Below, piece by piece: positions 55,543 to 64,000 of a DNA stretch of 64,000 nucleotides. The DNA is taken from the NCBI RefSeq assembly GCF_900112615.1, contig NZ_FOMK01000002.1:248001-312000 (forward strand), read 5' to 3'. The notes below the pieces were generated by a model, which saw only the letters and a list, made by a program, of their open reading frames with translations, was not told the origin of the DNA and did no database searches. The position numbers and the translations under genes are program-made. Position 1 is the stretch's first letter. Each line of letters starts with the position of its first letter. The stretch comes from Chitinophaga sp. CF118 (lineage in GTDB: Bacteria; Bacteroidota; Bacteroidia; Chitinophagales; Chitinophagaceae).

Positions 55543-56055
55543 TTACCGGGAACGGATCACTACCCCTGCCAGCTTGTCATTTACTTTATACTGCTTTTTC
55601 AGGAGTTTAGGGTCTATAATGGTTATATCAGCAATATTCTTCCTTTCCAGGGCCGCCAGCATCGGCTCTATACTATTGGTAAGCAAAGCGCCATCCAGGA
55701 TATACTGAAAACTGCTGTCACTTCCATATTGCTTTAAAGTGGCTGCATAAGCGGGAGATAACTCACCAAACATTTTATTATAACGTTTACGCGCAAATGG
55801 CTTGGTTTCAATATAGATCACCCCATTCGCTGCCCTTGCACCATAACGTTCCTGTAACTTCTTTCCTTTTACCACATTAATCAGGGCAATCCTGTCCGGA
55901 CTCAATCCTGCCATTCCTCCATCGGTTTCCACACTATCCAAAAAGAAAAGGGTGCTATCCTGTGACGGATTCATTGTTAAATATCCCTGGCCATCCTGTG
56001 CGCTACAGGTGAAAACTGCTAAAATAAAACACGAAAAAATAATTCTGAATTGCAT
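55543..56055 (-). CDS. Secreted orphan TonB-plug-like protein
   Basis: A 170-residue exported protein with a signal peptide (about 1-19). Its middle part, DRIALINVVKGKKLQERYG then ARAANGVIYIETK, copies the plug region of SusC/TonB-dependent receptors (VLKG...YG.RGANGVI.I.TK). No barrel follows. Stand-alone plug-like domains occur in Bacteroidota, also fused to M56 peptidases; their role is unclear. The second half has no recognised domain. Confidence 0.65.
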   Translation of the reverse strand: MQFRIIFSCFILAVFTCSAQDGQGYLTMNPSQDSTLFFLDSVETDGGMAGLSPDRIALINVVKGKKLQERYGARAANGVIYIETKPFARKRYNKMFGELSPAYAATLKQYGSDSSFQYILDGALLTNSIEPMLAALERKNIADITIIDPKLLKKQYKVNDKLAGVVIRSR

Positions 56056-56141
56056 CTCTAAAGTTACTTAAAAGCATACTTTTAAGTAACGAAAAATAAA
56101 TCGGCTGAAAGGCCCTCTGCATAAGGCTTAGAAGAGAGATA

Positions 56142-56222
56142 AAGCATATATAAAGCATAAATGAAGCATATATAAAGCATAGATGAAGCATACTTCTTGG
56201 GATATGCTTTGTATATGCTTTA
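56142..56222. repeat. 22-bp tandem repeat with inverted copies
   Basis: Two adjacent 22-base units start AAGCATATATAAAGCAT (56142-56163 and 56164-56185) and differ at one base. They are followed by a partial third (AAGCATACTT, 56186-56195). TATGCTTTGTATATGCTTTA (56203-56222) is the same core inverted. Together they can form a long AT-rich stem-loop. Confidence 0.85.
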
Positions 56223-56407
56223 CTTATACAATACTTTTGTTTTACATCTGTTATGTAAACCAGGCTAGTGGCCATTCAAGATCTTCTTTATTGATTTTCA
56301 ATCAATAAAGAGTTATTTAATACTGAAAGATGAGGTGAAAGTTGTCCGTATTAGTTTTTGGAGAAATGAAGTGTCAGCCAGTTTATTCATTAAAAAACAG
56401 GCACAAA

Positions 56408-56431
56408 AAAAGGCTTCACAGGAAGCCTTTT
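56408..56431 (-). terminator. Terminator of DUF4294 gene
   Basis: A 10-bp stem AAAAGGCTTC/GAAGCCTTTT with a 4-base loop and A/T runs on both flanks. It lies 32 bases beyond the stop on the minus strand and probably acts in both directions. Confidence 0.85.
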
Positions 56432-56462
56432 GCTAAATTATTTCAGATGGTGCTTTAATTAA

Positions 56463-57083
56463 TTATAGTACTGCCCTGGAGCCCCGGTACATTTCAATTT
56501 CCTGAACAATGGCCTCAATATCCTTATCCTCATCCCTGTCATATTCACTTTTCAGGTTACCGCCAAAGAAGAACGCAACGGTTTGCCATACACGGGCAGA
56601 AAATCCTCCTTTCAGTTCTTTTATGATCTCATAACAATTCTCCCCTGTTTCCCTGTTAATGAGCTTCATTAAGACTTTTCCCTGGTATACCGAGAGGTTT
56701 TCCAGTTTATCCCCGAACTGGGCTTTCATTTGTTTCTCTATGGTAGAAAGATATGCCTTACGCTCTCTTTTATCATGGATGGTAGCCAGGCGGCTATTCA
56801 CATCTTTCAGAATCCTGGCGGCTGCTTTTGCATAAGGGTAAGTTACATATACTGCATTCCTTAACCGCGTCCATTGCTCCCGCTGTTTACGGAACTTTTT
56901 GGGTAACTTATCAACCACCTCTACCAGTCTCAGCGTTATAGAAGGAATAGTATCGCCATCCATTACAATAGCGCTCACCGGGATGCTGTCCGCCCCATGA
57001 CGGGTCTGGGCCCTGCTCTCTGCACAACACAGAACGCATAACACTAAAGTAAGCAAGGAAATAGCAGTTACAAGACGGTGCAT
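56463..57083 (-). CDS. DUF4294 secreted protein
   Basis: A 206-residue exported protein with a signal peptide (about 1-25). The DUF4294 core includes RLRNAVYVTYPYAKAAARIL, a basic helical middle (DKRERKAYLSTIEKQMKAQF) and NRETGENCYEII. The family is confined largely to Bacteroidota and has no known function. It lies 96 bases downstream of an alpha/beta hydrolase gene, possibly at the end of the ccm transcript. Confidence 0.85.
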   Translation of the reverse strand: MHRLVTAISLLTLVLCVLCCAESRAQTRHGADSIPVSAIVMDGDTIPSITLRLVEVVDKLPKKFRKQREQWTRLRNAVYVTYPYAKAAARILKDVNSRLATIHDKRERKAYLSTIEKQMKAQFGDKLENLSVYQGKVLMKLINRETGENCYEIIKELKGGFSARVWQTVAFFFGGNLKSEYDRDEDKDIEAIVQEIEMYRGSRAVL

Positions 57084-57179
57084 AATTCTTAAAATATTCC
57101 TAAACCTTTCATAATACTATGCTAAAGTTAAGGTTTTTATAATTATAGAACGATGCTATAGCATTGCAGGTTACAGAGG

Positions 57180-58184
57180 CTACTGTTTTGCTCCCAGGCT
57201 CAGCTTTTCTTCAGCAAAAGCATCAATTGCTTTTTCTACAGCGGGAATATCTTTGGCAACAAAGTAACATCCCAAAACATGTGCCCCTGCTCCTGGTATG
57301 GCAATGGCTTCTTTCAGACTGTCTGGCGTACCCAGTTCTTTTTCCATCCAGAGAATAGCTGAAACTTTTACCGTAGGATCCTGGTGCTCAGGGTCCTTAT
57401 AATAATAGAGGTTCAGGACTGGTTGTTTTACTTTCCTGAAAGTAGAAGGCTCCATTGTCGTTTCTACAAGACTTTGCAGTTCTCCTATCGCTTCCAGCCT
57501 GTATCTTTTATTCCAGTATTTACTTCTTTCCTCACTGAAAGTCTTTGCTTCCATGTATTTGCCATTCATCACCATCCTGGTGATATTTAAGCCCCAGGGA
57601 TTGTTGGCCAGGAAAATCATGTTATTATTAATCGCAATGTTCGGCGACATATTAATAATGGCGAAGATATCGTTCGGATAGGTAGCTGCCAGTTTCAGTG
57701 CCAGGGTACCACCGGTGGAGGTGGTCATCAGGATTACTTTTTCTCCCAGTGACTTCCCGATAGCCAGGGCCTCTTTGGCATCTTCCCATAAACCTCTTGC
57801 AGTCATCGTCAGCAATGGATCGCTGGTATCTATTCCATGCCCATCCAGGCGTGACAGAAAGAGATTACAGCCATAACGCCGTGCAAAATCCTTGTGAACA
57901 GGATCTCCCTCCTCCTGACTGGCGGAAAATCCATGCAGGTACACCACGCTGTATTTCGTTTTACGGGGAACAGAGTCGTACCATACAATCCGGGCTTCAT
58001 TATCTGGCTTCAGGCGATGCCGGGCTTCTTTACTGGTAATATACTTCTCCAGTGCCCCCGCCTCCTGCGGAACTGCAGGAAGGATAGGATCATATACTGG
58101 AGATGCAGGACGCGGTCCCAGGTAATATATTATTACCAGTATTGAAATAATAATCAGGGAAATGCGGAGCCATTTGCGCTTCAT
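57180..58184 (-). CDS. Membrane-anchored alpha/beta hydrolase
   Basis: A 334-residue hydrolase with an N-terminal membrane anchor (about 6-22). The oxyanion-side motif is LHGFSAS (83-89), the nucleophile Ser156 sits in TTSTGG, and a C-terminal histidine lies in GAGAHVLGC. The GXSXG motif is altered to TXSXG. It probably acts as an esterase or lipase at the membrane. It follows ccmF by 36 bases, but a role in cytochrome maturation is not indicated. Confidence 0.78.
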   Translation of the reverse strand: MKRKWLRISLIIISILVIIYYLGPRPASPVYDPILPAVPQEAGALEKYITSKEARHRLKPDNEARIVWYDSVPRKTKYSVVYLHGFSASQEEGDPVHKDFARRYGCNLFLSRLDGHGIDTSDPLLTMTARGLWEDAKEALAIGKSLGEKVILMTTSTGGTLALKLAATYPNDIFAIINMSPNIAINNNMIFLANNPWGLNITRMVMNGKYMEAKTFSEERSKYWNKRYRLEAIGELQSLVETTMEPSTFRKVKQPVLNLYYYKDPEHQDPTVKVSAILWMEKELGTPDSLKEAIAIPGAGAHVLGCYFVAKDIPAVEKAIDAFAEEKLSLGAKQ

Positions 58185-58220
58185 AGGGTGTGTATTCGTT
58201 CCTTACGGAACACGTTATTG

Positions 58221-60722
58221 TCAGGCTGTCTTCCTCTTTAACGCTTTCACTTTTTGATAAATACTCATCAGGAATCCCACAATCATTATCAAAGTACCTA
58301 TCCACAACACATTAATGAACGGGAAAACCAGTGCTTTCATTACAATATAGTCCTTAAAAGTGGCAGATTCTTTCACTTCCAGCTCTATTTTATTGTCTTT
58401 AGGCAATATTTTGCTGAAACGCACATATAATGACAACGGAGCTACGGTATCGGGAATATTATACTGGAAACTGCTATCCCGGATAAAATACACCGGTTCT
58501 ATGCTGTATTTCTCATTGTTCTTGGTAAATACTTTCAGTTTTGCTCCTACTGCCAGGTCGCCCGGTTCTCCTTTATAATTAGGATTCTTTGGCTGTGGCT
58601 CCAATGACTCCAGAACGATCAGTCCGTTAGAGAAGAAAATGGAATCTCCTGGTTTTACCTCATGCGGCGTGTACTGAGCAGTATCACTGCCATCATCCTT
58701 CATAGGTACGGCCGTGATATAAGTGAAGATATCTTTTGTGAGATAGTGTTTAGAGTCCGGATTGGGTGTTAGTCCCTGTTCGCCCCTATTACTCAAGAAC
58801 GCATCGGGATGCAGCGTAAACTGCTCTGTAATCTTACCCGTAGCCGGTTCCCTGCGCTCATATCTTACCAGGTAATAAGTCTTGGCATCGTTATCGGCCA
58901 GTGAATCTCCCGCATAAGTAATATGATAATCTCCCATCTGAACAGGGAAATTCCTTGGTAACATCAGGTTCTCACGGGAATTTTCTTTACTGTCTTTGCC
59001 AAAGAAGCCACCGTCCAGCATCTTCATACGGTCGATCGAGATTACTTCTTTTTTGGCGGAAGTGATCAGGATTCCCAGCAGCACCAGTCCAAAGCCAACA
59101 TGCGCTACAGAAGCTCCTGCTACTTTCAGCTTTCCTTTATGGCCAATAAAAATATATGATACATTCGCGATAACAGCATACACACTGGCAAACAGCATCA
59201 GGTAAATAGCAACAAGGAAGCCGGCGCCATATACATCATAGTCGATTTTACCCAACCAGCCTATTAAAGCGGTAGCTACCAGACTGATAATAGTAGGAAC
59301 AGCCAGTTTTTTTGTCAGCTCCCCTCTGGGTGTATCCTTAAATCTCAGATATTGCACGGTAGCAGTCAGCAGGCCCAATACAATAGCAATCCAGATCTGG
59401 ATCTTATTATAATGGAACATCCCATCGGCCGGAGGAGCAAGATCCTGCATCTTAAATAAAGATTTGATTCCTAATCCTGTCAGCAGTTTATTCCATACCG
59501 GAATAGAAGTCGTGAACAGGATCTGGATAGCCGCTACCAGCAGAATCAGTGCGCCGATAAACAGCCAGAATTCGCGGGAGTAAGTACTCTCTTCCTTTAC
59601 AATAGAAGGAATCTGTTTTCTGCGTATAATCAGCAGCGCAAAAGCCGGAAGGGCAAATACTGCCATGTATAACAGTAGCTGTACATCCATCCCGGAAGCA
59701 GTAAAGGAATGTACAGAAGTATCTCCCAAAACACCACTACGGGTGAGATAGGTAGAATACAGAATAAGAATAAAAGATATAAAGAAGAAGAAGAAAGTAG
59801 ATTTTAATGCATGACCGGTTGATCTGTAAGCCAGCAGAGTATGAATACCTGCTATCAGCGTAAGCCAGGGAACCAGGGAACCATTTTCAACAGGATCCCA
59901 TGTCCAGTAACCGCCAAAAGTCAGTGACTCGTAAGCCCATGCTGCCCCCATCATAATACCTGTACCCAGCATCATACCGGAGAACAGTGACCATGGCAAT
60001 GCCAGTTTTGTCCATTCCTTATATTCCTTTGTCCACAAAGCGGCAAAGGCAAAAGCAAAAGGTACAATCGTAGAGGCAAAACCAAGGAATACTACCGGCG
60101 GATGAATCACCATCCAGTAGTTTTGCAGGGAAAGGTTCAATCCATTACCATCTTTCACGAAGGTGAGGTAATCCGGACGGGATACCCATGGAAGGCCCTG
60201 ATTTTCTTCTGCAAAACGCAGCAGCAGGAAAGGATTGCTACCCACCTTATAACCCAGGATGTAAATACCAATCAGCATGCTGGCCAGGAACACCTGTCCG
60301 AAAGACATTACCGCCAATACAGGCGCTTCCATCTTTTTAGCTGTACGCATCAGTACCAGACCCAGCACACTCTGCCAGATAGACCATAAAAGGAAACTAC
60401 CTTCCTGGTCGGCCCAAAGGCTGGAAAGCAGGTAACTTACCGGCAAACTGCGGGACGAGTTACGCCATACGTATTTGTATTCAAAGTAATGATTGTAAAG
60501 AGCCATGTACAAACAGAAGAACACGCCTAAAATAGCGGCCGATTGTATCACGAAAGCCCAGCGGGCCAGTCTTTTCCAGGAAAGCTGCAAAGCTTCCTCT
60601 TTCGTCTGTACTGTTATGAAATAACTTACAGCCGCAACCATAGATGCCACAAATGCCAGCACCGCAAAAAAATGACCTAATTGTCCGGGTAATAAATGTT
60701 CCCCTATGTATGTTGTTTCCAA
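58221..60722 (-). CDS. ccmF: Cytochrome c heme lyase subunit CcmF
   Basis: This 833-residue multi-pass membrane protein transfers heme from CcmE to apocytochrome c. The opening GEHLLPGQLGHFFAVLAF and the tryptophan-rich WWD-type motif GGYWTWDPVENGSLVPW identify the CcmF/CcsA group. About 14 helices are visible, plus a large periplasmic domain (about 560-790). The start is TTG; relatives begin at the same place. It lies 47 bases after ccmE on the same strand. Confidence 0.92.
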   Translation of the reverse strand: METTYIGEHLLPGQLGHFFAVLAFVASMVAAVSYFITVQTKEEALQLSWKRLARWAFVIQSAAILGVFFCLYMALYNHYFEYKYVWRNSSRSLPVSYLLSSLWADQEGSFLLWSIWQSVLGLVLMRTAKKMEAPVLAVMSFGQVFLASMLIGIYILGYKVGSNPFLLLRFAEENQGLPWVSRPDYLTFVKDGNGLNLSLQNYWMVIHPPVVFLGFASTIVPFAFAFAALWTKEYKEWTKLALPWSLFSGMMLGTGIMMGAAWAYESLTFGGYWTWDPVENGSLVPWLTLIAGIHTLLAYRSTGHALKSTFFFFFISFILILYSTYLTRSGVLGDTSVHSFTASGMDVQLLLYMAVFALPAFALLIIRRKQIPSIVKEESTYSREFWLFIGALILLVAAIQILFTTSIPVWNKLLTGLGIKSLFKMQDLAPPADGMFHYNKIQIWIAIVLGLLTATVQYLRFKDTPRGELTKKLAVPTIISLVATALIGWLGKIDYDVYGAGFLVAIYLMLFASVYAVIANVSYIFIGHKGKLKVAGASVAHVGFGLVLLGILITSAKKEVISIDRMKMLDGGFFGKDSKENSRENLMLPRNFPVQMGDYHITYAGDSLADNDAKTYYLVRYERREPATGKITEQFTLHPDAFLSNRGEQGLTPNPDSKHYLTKDIFTYITAVPMKDDGSDTAQYTPHEVKPGDSIFFSNGLIVLESLEPQPKNPNYKGEPGDLAVGAKLKVFTKNNEKYSIEPVYFIRDSSFQYNIPDTVAPLSLYVRFSKILPKDNKIELEVKESATFKDYIVMKALVFPFINVLWIGTLIMIVGFLMSIYQKVKALKRKTA

Positions 60723-60769
60723 TACAAAATCACTAATAAGTTAAAATATGGGGGTAAATGGATGGCAGG

Positions 60770-61168
60770 TTATACCTTGTTGGCTGTTACCACCTGGTCG
60801 TTCTTATATTTAGAAGGACACTTCATCAGGATCTTACTGCACTTAAATTCTCCATTCCCGGCCATTTTACCAGTCAGCACCACGCTCTCAGCCTTTTCGA
60901 AGTCAGTAGGTTTGGTACCCTGGAATATAACACGACGGGTTTCTCCCGTTTTATCTTTTACGTAGAAGCTGAACAGGTTTGCATCCTTTATGGGATCGTA
61001 GTGCATTACCTTTGTTGTATCCAGTTGTCCGATAATCTGGAATTCCTTTCCTTCTTTCTGTCGTGCCGTAGCAAATGTTTCATAGGTACTGAAATCGCCA
61101 GCCACTGTAACAACTACTCCTATGGCAATGGCAATCAACACCAGCAAAACAATGTTAGATTTCTTCAT
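60770..61168 (-). CDS. ccmE: Heme chaperone CcmE, Cys-type (CxxxY)
   Basis: This 132-residue periplasmic heme chaperone is anchored by one N-terminal helix (about 5-23), with an OB-fold body. In classical CcmE a histidine in HxxxY binds heme covalently; here the motif is Cys117-Pro-Ser-Lys-Tyr121 (CxxxY). This variant is known from the modified System I found in some bacteria and archaea. It is paired with ccmF downstream. The C-terminal tail is short. Confidence 0.9.
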   Translation of the reverse strand: MKKSNIVLLVLIAIAIGVVVTVAGDFSTYETFATARQKEGKEFQIIGQLDTTKVMHYDPIKDANLFSFYVKDKTGETRRVIFQGTKPTDFEKAESVVLTGKMAGNGEFKCSKILMKCPSKYKNDQVVTANKV

Positions 61169-61343
61169 GTGGTAAATATATTAAGCTTCCCTTTTTTTCA
61201 GATTAATCTTTCGCTGCGCAAAATTAACTCAAAATGGCCTTCGGAAGTCTTTTTTTACATAAAAGGAAACATGATTTTTATCATCCTCCGGGTAACGGCC
61301 TCTTGCGAAACCCGAAATACAAGGTGCAGAACCTATAAAGTAC

Positions 61344-61351
61344 TATCTTTG
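61344..61351 (+). promoter_or_regulatory. -7 box of arginase-family operon
   Basis: TATCTTTG is an exact match to the Bacteroidota TAnnTTTG -7 element, 31 bases before the ATG at 61383. No clear -33 TTG lies at the expected distance. Confidence 0.5.
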
Positions 61352-61382
61352 CCGCCAAAATATTTTATAGAACAACAATATC

Positions 61383-62426
61383 ATGGCTGATTTATCTCAA
61401 TTCGATCCCAATTCGGTAAGCCTGGTATCCAATAATGTTTTTGGTTTACCTTTTTGTGAGGATGACGCGGCATTGGTACTGTTGCCGGTTCCCTGGGAAG
61501 TAACTGTTTCCTATACCCACGGTACGGCAAGAGGCCCTGAACAGATTTACAGAGCCTCCCTTCAGGTAGACCTGTACGATGCAGATGTAAAAGATGGCTG
61601 GAAAAGCGGCTTTTATATGCGGCACCCTGATAAGCAAATGCTGTTACGCAGTGATTATCTCCGGAAAGAAGCTGAATTATACCTCCGGTTCCTGACGGAA
61701 GGAGGAAATCTCTCTGAAAACGAATTTCTGAAGAAAACGCTGGTAGATGTAAATACGGGTACCAAGCTGATGAACGAATGGGTGTACGGTCAGACTATAT
61801 CTTTATTAAATAGGGGTAAACTTGTAGGACTGGTAGGTGGAGATCACAGCACTCCCCTGGGATTCTTCAGAGCCATTGGTGAGAAAAAAGGTGATTTTGG
61901 TATTTTACAGATAGATGCCCATTGCGACCTCCGCAATGGATATGAAGGCTTCCAGTATTCCCATGCCTCCATTATGTATAATGCACTGAATGAAGTATCC
62001 CAACTGAAAAAGCTGGTACAGATAGGTGTCCGGGATTATTGTGAAGAAGAACTGGACTATGTGCAGAACAGTAACGGAAAAGTGGTAACTTTCTTTGATA
62101 AAGATTTGAAAACCAGGCAGTATGAGGGAGACTCCTGGTGTACCATCTGTGATGATATTATAGCAGCCCTGCCGGAACAGGTATATATCAGCTTTGATAT
62201 TGACGGACTGGATCCAAAACTATGTCCCCGTACAGGTACCCCGGTACCCGGTGGCTTTGAAACTGAACAACTCTATTACCTGTTCAGAAAAGTAATAGAC
62301 AGTGGTCGCAAACTCATCGGGTTCGATCTGAATGAGGTAAGTACTTCCCACGATGAGTGGGATGCCAATGTAGGCGCAAGAGTACTTTTTAAACTATGTA
62401 ACCTGCTTGTATATTCAAATAAATAA
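61383..62426 (+). CDS. Arginase/agmatinase/formiminoglutamase-family ureohydrolase
   Basis: A 347-residue ureohydrolase-fold enzyme with all manganese ligands: His155 (GGDHS), Asp178, His180 and Asp182 (DAHCD), and Asp272 with Asp274 (DIDGLD). It should hydrolyse a guanidino or formimino group. Sequence alone does not settle between arginine, agmatine and formiminoglutamate. It overlaps the next gene by one base (TAATG), so translation is coupled. Confidence 0.87.
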   Translation: MADLSQFDPNSVSLVSNNVFGLPFCEDDAALVLLPVPWEVTVSYTHGTARGPEQIYRASLQVDLYDADVKDGWKSGFYMRHPDKQMLLRSDYLRKEAELYLRFLTEGGNLSENEFLKKTLVDVNTGTKLMNEWVYGQTISLLNRGKLVGLVGGDHSTPLGFFRAIGEKKGDFGILQIDAHCDLRNGYEGFQYSHASIMYNALNEVSQLKKLVQIGVRDYCEEELDYVQNSNGKVVTFFDKDLKTRQYEGDSWCTICDDIIAALPEQVYISFDIDGLDPKLCPRTGTPVPGGFETEQLYYLFRKVIDSGRKLIGFDLNEVSTSHDEWDANVGARVLFKLCNLLVYSNK

Positions 62427-63016
62427 TGAAACAGTACAAATTACGGATTCTTCACCCGAACACCCTTACACGTCTGCGGTTACAACCGGTAATGCATATG
62501 CTGGTTGGCATATTGTTCCTGCTGAATGGAATAGGCATTTATAAAAGCCTGGCGCCGAACTGGAGCATGACCATCTTTTTCTTCCTGCTGGGATTGGCCA
62601 GTATTATGTTCCCTTTCATTATGAAAAGGTTCAGTAACATTCAGGCGGCCAACAGCCTCACCCGGATGGTACAGGCCTTTACCTGCTTTACGGGATGCCT
62701 GTATTTTTTAAGTCACCTGGAACCGATGATAGGCTTACTGTTACTGCTTACCGGTATTGCAACCGCCTATATCGGATGGGCCGAATATAAAATATTCCAG
62801 CCCTCCTTTGCCAGGATAGATACAATGGGCATTACCCTTCCTACCACTTTTTCAGAGCGCCTGATTGGCTGGAACCAACTGAATAACGTAATTTTGCGCG
62901 ACGACCTGCTGACACTTGACTTTAAGAATAACAAAATTATGCAACTTGAAGTACTGGATGAAACGGGAGTAGTAACCGCAGAAGAAATGAATACATTCTT
63001 CAAAAGCAGGCTCTGA
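62426..63016 (+). CDS. Four-helix membrane protein, unknown function
   Basis: A 196-residue protein with an N-terminal basic stretch and about four hydrophobic helices (roughly 22-40, 47-65, 80-97 and 102-118). A soluble C-terminal part (about 125-196) with ERLIGWNQLNNVILRDDLLTL resembles a PH-like domain. Not a recognised family. The one-base overlap with the ureohydrolase and the 23-base gap to the radical SAM gene suggest a three-gene operon. Confidence 0.7.
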   Translation: MKQYKLRILHPNTLTRLRLQPVMHMLVGILFLLNGIGIYKSLAPNWSMTIFFFLLGLASIMFPFIMKRFSNIQAANSLTRMVQAFTCFTGCLYFLSHLEPMIGLLLLLTGIATAYIGWAEYKIFQPSFARIDTMGITLPTTFSERLIGWNQLNNVILRDDLLTLDFKNNKIMQLEVLDETGVVTAEEMNTFFKSRL

Positions 63017-63039
63017 TAACATAAAACGAACAACTCATT

Positions 63040-64000
63040 TTGAAACAGTCTCCATACATATTATACTCGGACGGGAAAGGCAATATTTTCGAAGATCTGA
63101 CGATGCATACCACTGGCCGTAGTGGCTGGGATGCATGGCCGATAGATCCGGATGAATGGATAGAACTGCCGGAAGGCGGCTCTCTGTATGAATTACCCGG
63201 TCGTCGTGGTATTGGTTTGAATGCCCTTACGGGTGAAATGGAACTGTGTGATAAAGGATGGGCTGTAGCGGCTTTCATTCCCCCTGCACATACAGGATTC
63301 TACCTGGCAGCTTACGAAACGATGCCGGATGCGCCTACCCTGCCCCTTTTCTGCTATACAGCAGTAGGATGGCTGGATGGTAAATTCTATGTACCTGCAA
63401 CCCGTATTGAAGCAGATATCCGTCAGGAATGTGCCGGCTTTGACGATAAAAAAGTAAAACAGGGAGTAAAAACATTAGTAGAGGCTTACCCGCATAACCG
63501 CCTGGTACAACACCTGGCAGACAATTGCGCACTGACTTACCACTGTCCTGCTGCCCGTAACTATTTTATGGGTCGCTGGGAATGTCCGATCCCTTCTTCA
63601 CCCGCCTGTAATGCCAACTGTATAGGTTGCATTTCTTTCCAGCCGGAAGAAGAAACGATTGTATCCACACAAGATCGCCTGCGCTTTAAACCTACTGCAC
63701 ACGAGATTGTGGAATATACCGTACCTCATCTTGAAACCGCACCTTTCCCTATCGTAAGCTTCGGACAAGGTTGTGAAGGTGAGCCACTGCTTATGTGGGA
63801 AACCATCCGTGAATCTATCATTGAAATACGTAAGCATACTTCTAAAGGCAGTATCAATATCAATACAAACGGTAGTAAACCTGATGCAGTAAGAGAGCTT
63901 TGTAAAGCAGGACTGAACAGCATTCGCGTAAGTACCAACTCTGCCCGTGAAAAAATTTATACACCTTATTACAGACCTAATAACTACACTTTCGATGATA
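63040..64000 (+). CDS. Radical SAM protein (partial, runs off window)
   Basis: At least 320 residues, open to the right edge. The radical SAM cluster motif is Cys190-xxx-Cys194-xx-Cys197 (CNANCIGC), followed by SFGQGCEGEP and INTNGSKPDAVRELCKAGL, as in SPASM-free twitch-type enzymes. About 185 residues precede the cluster, an unusual N-terminal domain with LPGRRGIGLNALTGEM and DNCALTYHC. The start is TTG at 63040; a stop lies 18 bases upstream in frame and no ATG is available. Function unknown. Confidence 0.8.
   Translation, partial: MKQSPYILYSDGKGNIFEDLTMHTTGRSGWDAWPIDPDEWIELPEGGSLYELPGRRGIGLNALTGEMELCDKGWAVAAFIPPAHTGFYLAAYETMPDAPTLPLFCYTAVGWLDGKFYVPATRIEADIRQECAGFDDKKVKQGVKTLVEAYPHNRLVQHLADNCALTYHCPAARNYFMGRWECPIPSSPACNANCIGCISFQPEEETIVSTQDRLRFKPTAHEIVEYTVPHLETAPFPIVSFGQGCEGEPLLMWETIRESIIEIRKHTSKGSININTNGSKPDAVRELCKAGLNSIRVSTNSAREKIYTPYYRPNNYTFDD

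Larger units (their letters stand above)
56056..56462. other. Intergenic region with repeats
   Basis: The 407 bases between the plug-like gene and the DUF4294 gene. It holds a 22-bp tandem repeat (56142-56195), inverted copies of its core (56203-56222) and a terminator at 56408. An open frame across the repeats on the minus strand is low-complexity and not credible. Confidence 0.6.

Noticed and set aside
56142..56222. Possible CRISPR array
   Set aside because: Units are directly adjacent with no spacers, only about 2.5 copies exist, and no cas genes are nearby.
56003..56275. 90-codon minus-strand frame across the tandem repeat
   Set aside because: Low-complexity product made by the 22-bp repeats; overlaps the start of the plug-like gene.

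Overview
The window looks like a chromosomal segment of a Bacteroidota bacterium, most likely Chitinophagaceae (Chitinophaga-like). The signs are the rpmB-rpmG-DUF4295 cluster, DUF4294, DUF1835 and DUF4382 proteins, a sensor kinase with a Reg_prop/Y_Y_Y propeller, a BshB1 bacillithiol deacetylase, orphan FtsX-type permeases, several likely TTG starts, and TAnnTTTG-type -7 promoter boxes. Genus assignment is inference.

Layout. 1-220: the 3' end of a tRNA gene (T-arm and acceptor strand only) followed by a strong terminator, best read as the scar of a tRNA-targeted integration to the left. 448-14912: a secondary-lipid synthase cluster related to PUFA synthases: a PfaA-like KS-AT-ACPx3-KR-DH protein, a PfaC-like KS-CLF-DH-DH protein, a PfaD enoyl reductase and two small hotdog thioesterases, with a convergent alpha/beta hydrolase. 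No PfaB acyltransferase or PfaE phosphopantetheinyl transferase is in view. 15685-15891: a GC-rich imperfect palindrome of about 200 bp. 16085-26167: an FtsX-like permease, a GH42 beta-galactosidase divergent from a secreted beta-helix protein, a GOB-like subclass B3 metallo-beta-lactamase, and an M1-type metallopeptidase. 26484-32142: a topoisomerase IV operon, parE-DUF1835-cupin-parC. 32587-32899: two tiny membrane-protein genes behind a pair of DnaA-box-like sites. 33056-41696: a NarL-type two-component system, a Ycf48-like protein, a GH31 alpha-glucosidase and a KGG-repeat protein. 41874-52676: PAP2, a MORN-like protein, a DUF4382 lipoprotein, glgB, a DEAD-box helicase, rimO, a JmjC-like cupin, ftsY and three small translation genes. 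52897-55480: an AhpD-like protein plus 2-Cys peroxiredoxin pair, a 39-residue peptide gene and bshB1. 55543-61168: an orphan TonB-plug-like protein, tandem repeats, DUF4294, an alpha/beta hydrolase, and ccmF/ccmE with a Cys-type CcmE. 61383-64000: an arginase-family enzyme, a membrane protein and a radical SAM protein cut by the window edge.

How the genes work together. The strongest candidate for an undescribed system is the left-hand lipid cluster: one iterative synthase split over three proteins, with its own release enzymes, whose product cannot be read from sequence. Most of the rest is housekeeping (topology, protein targeting, ribosome, cytochrome c maturation, glycogen) mixed with polysaccharide and stress functions. 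Base composition, homology searches and GC skew could not be computed here; statements about them are impressions and are marked as such.
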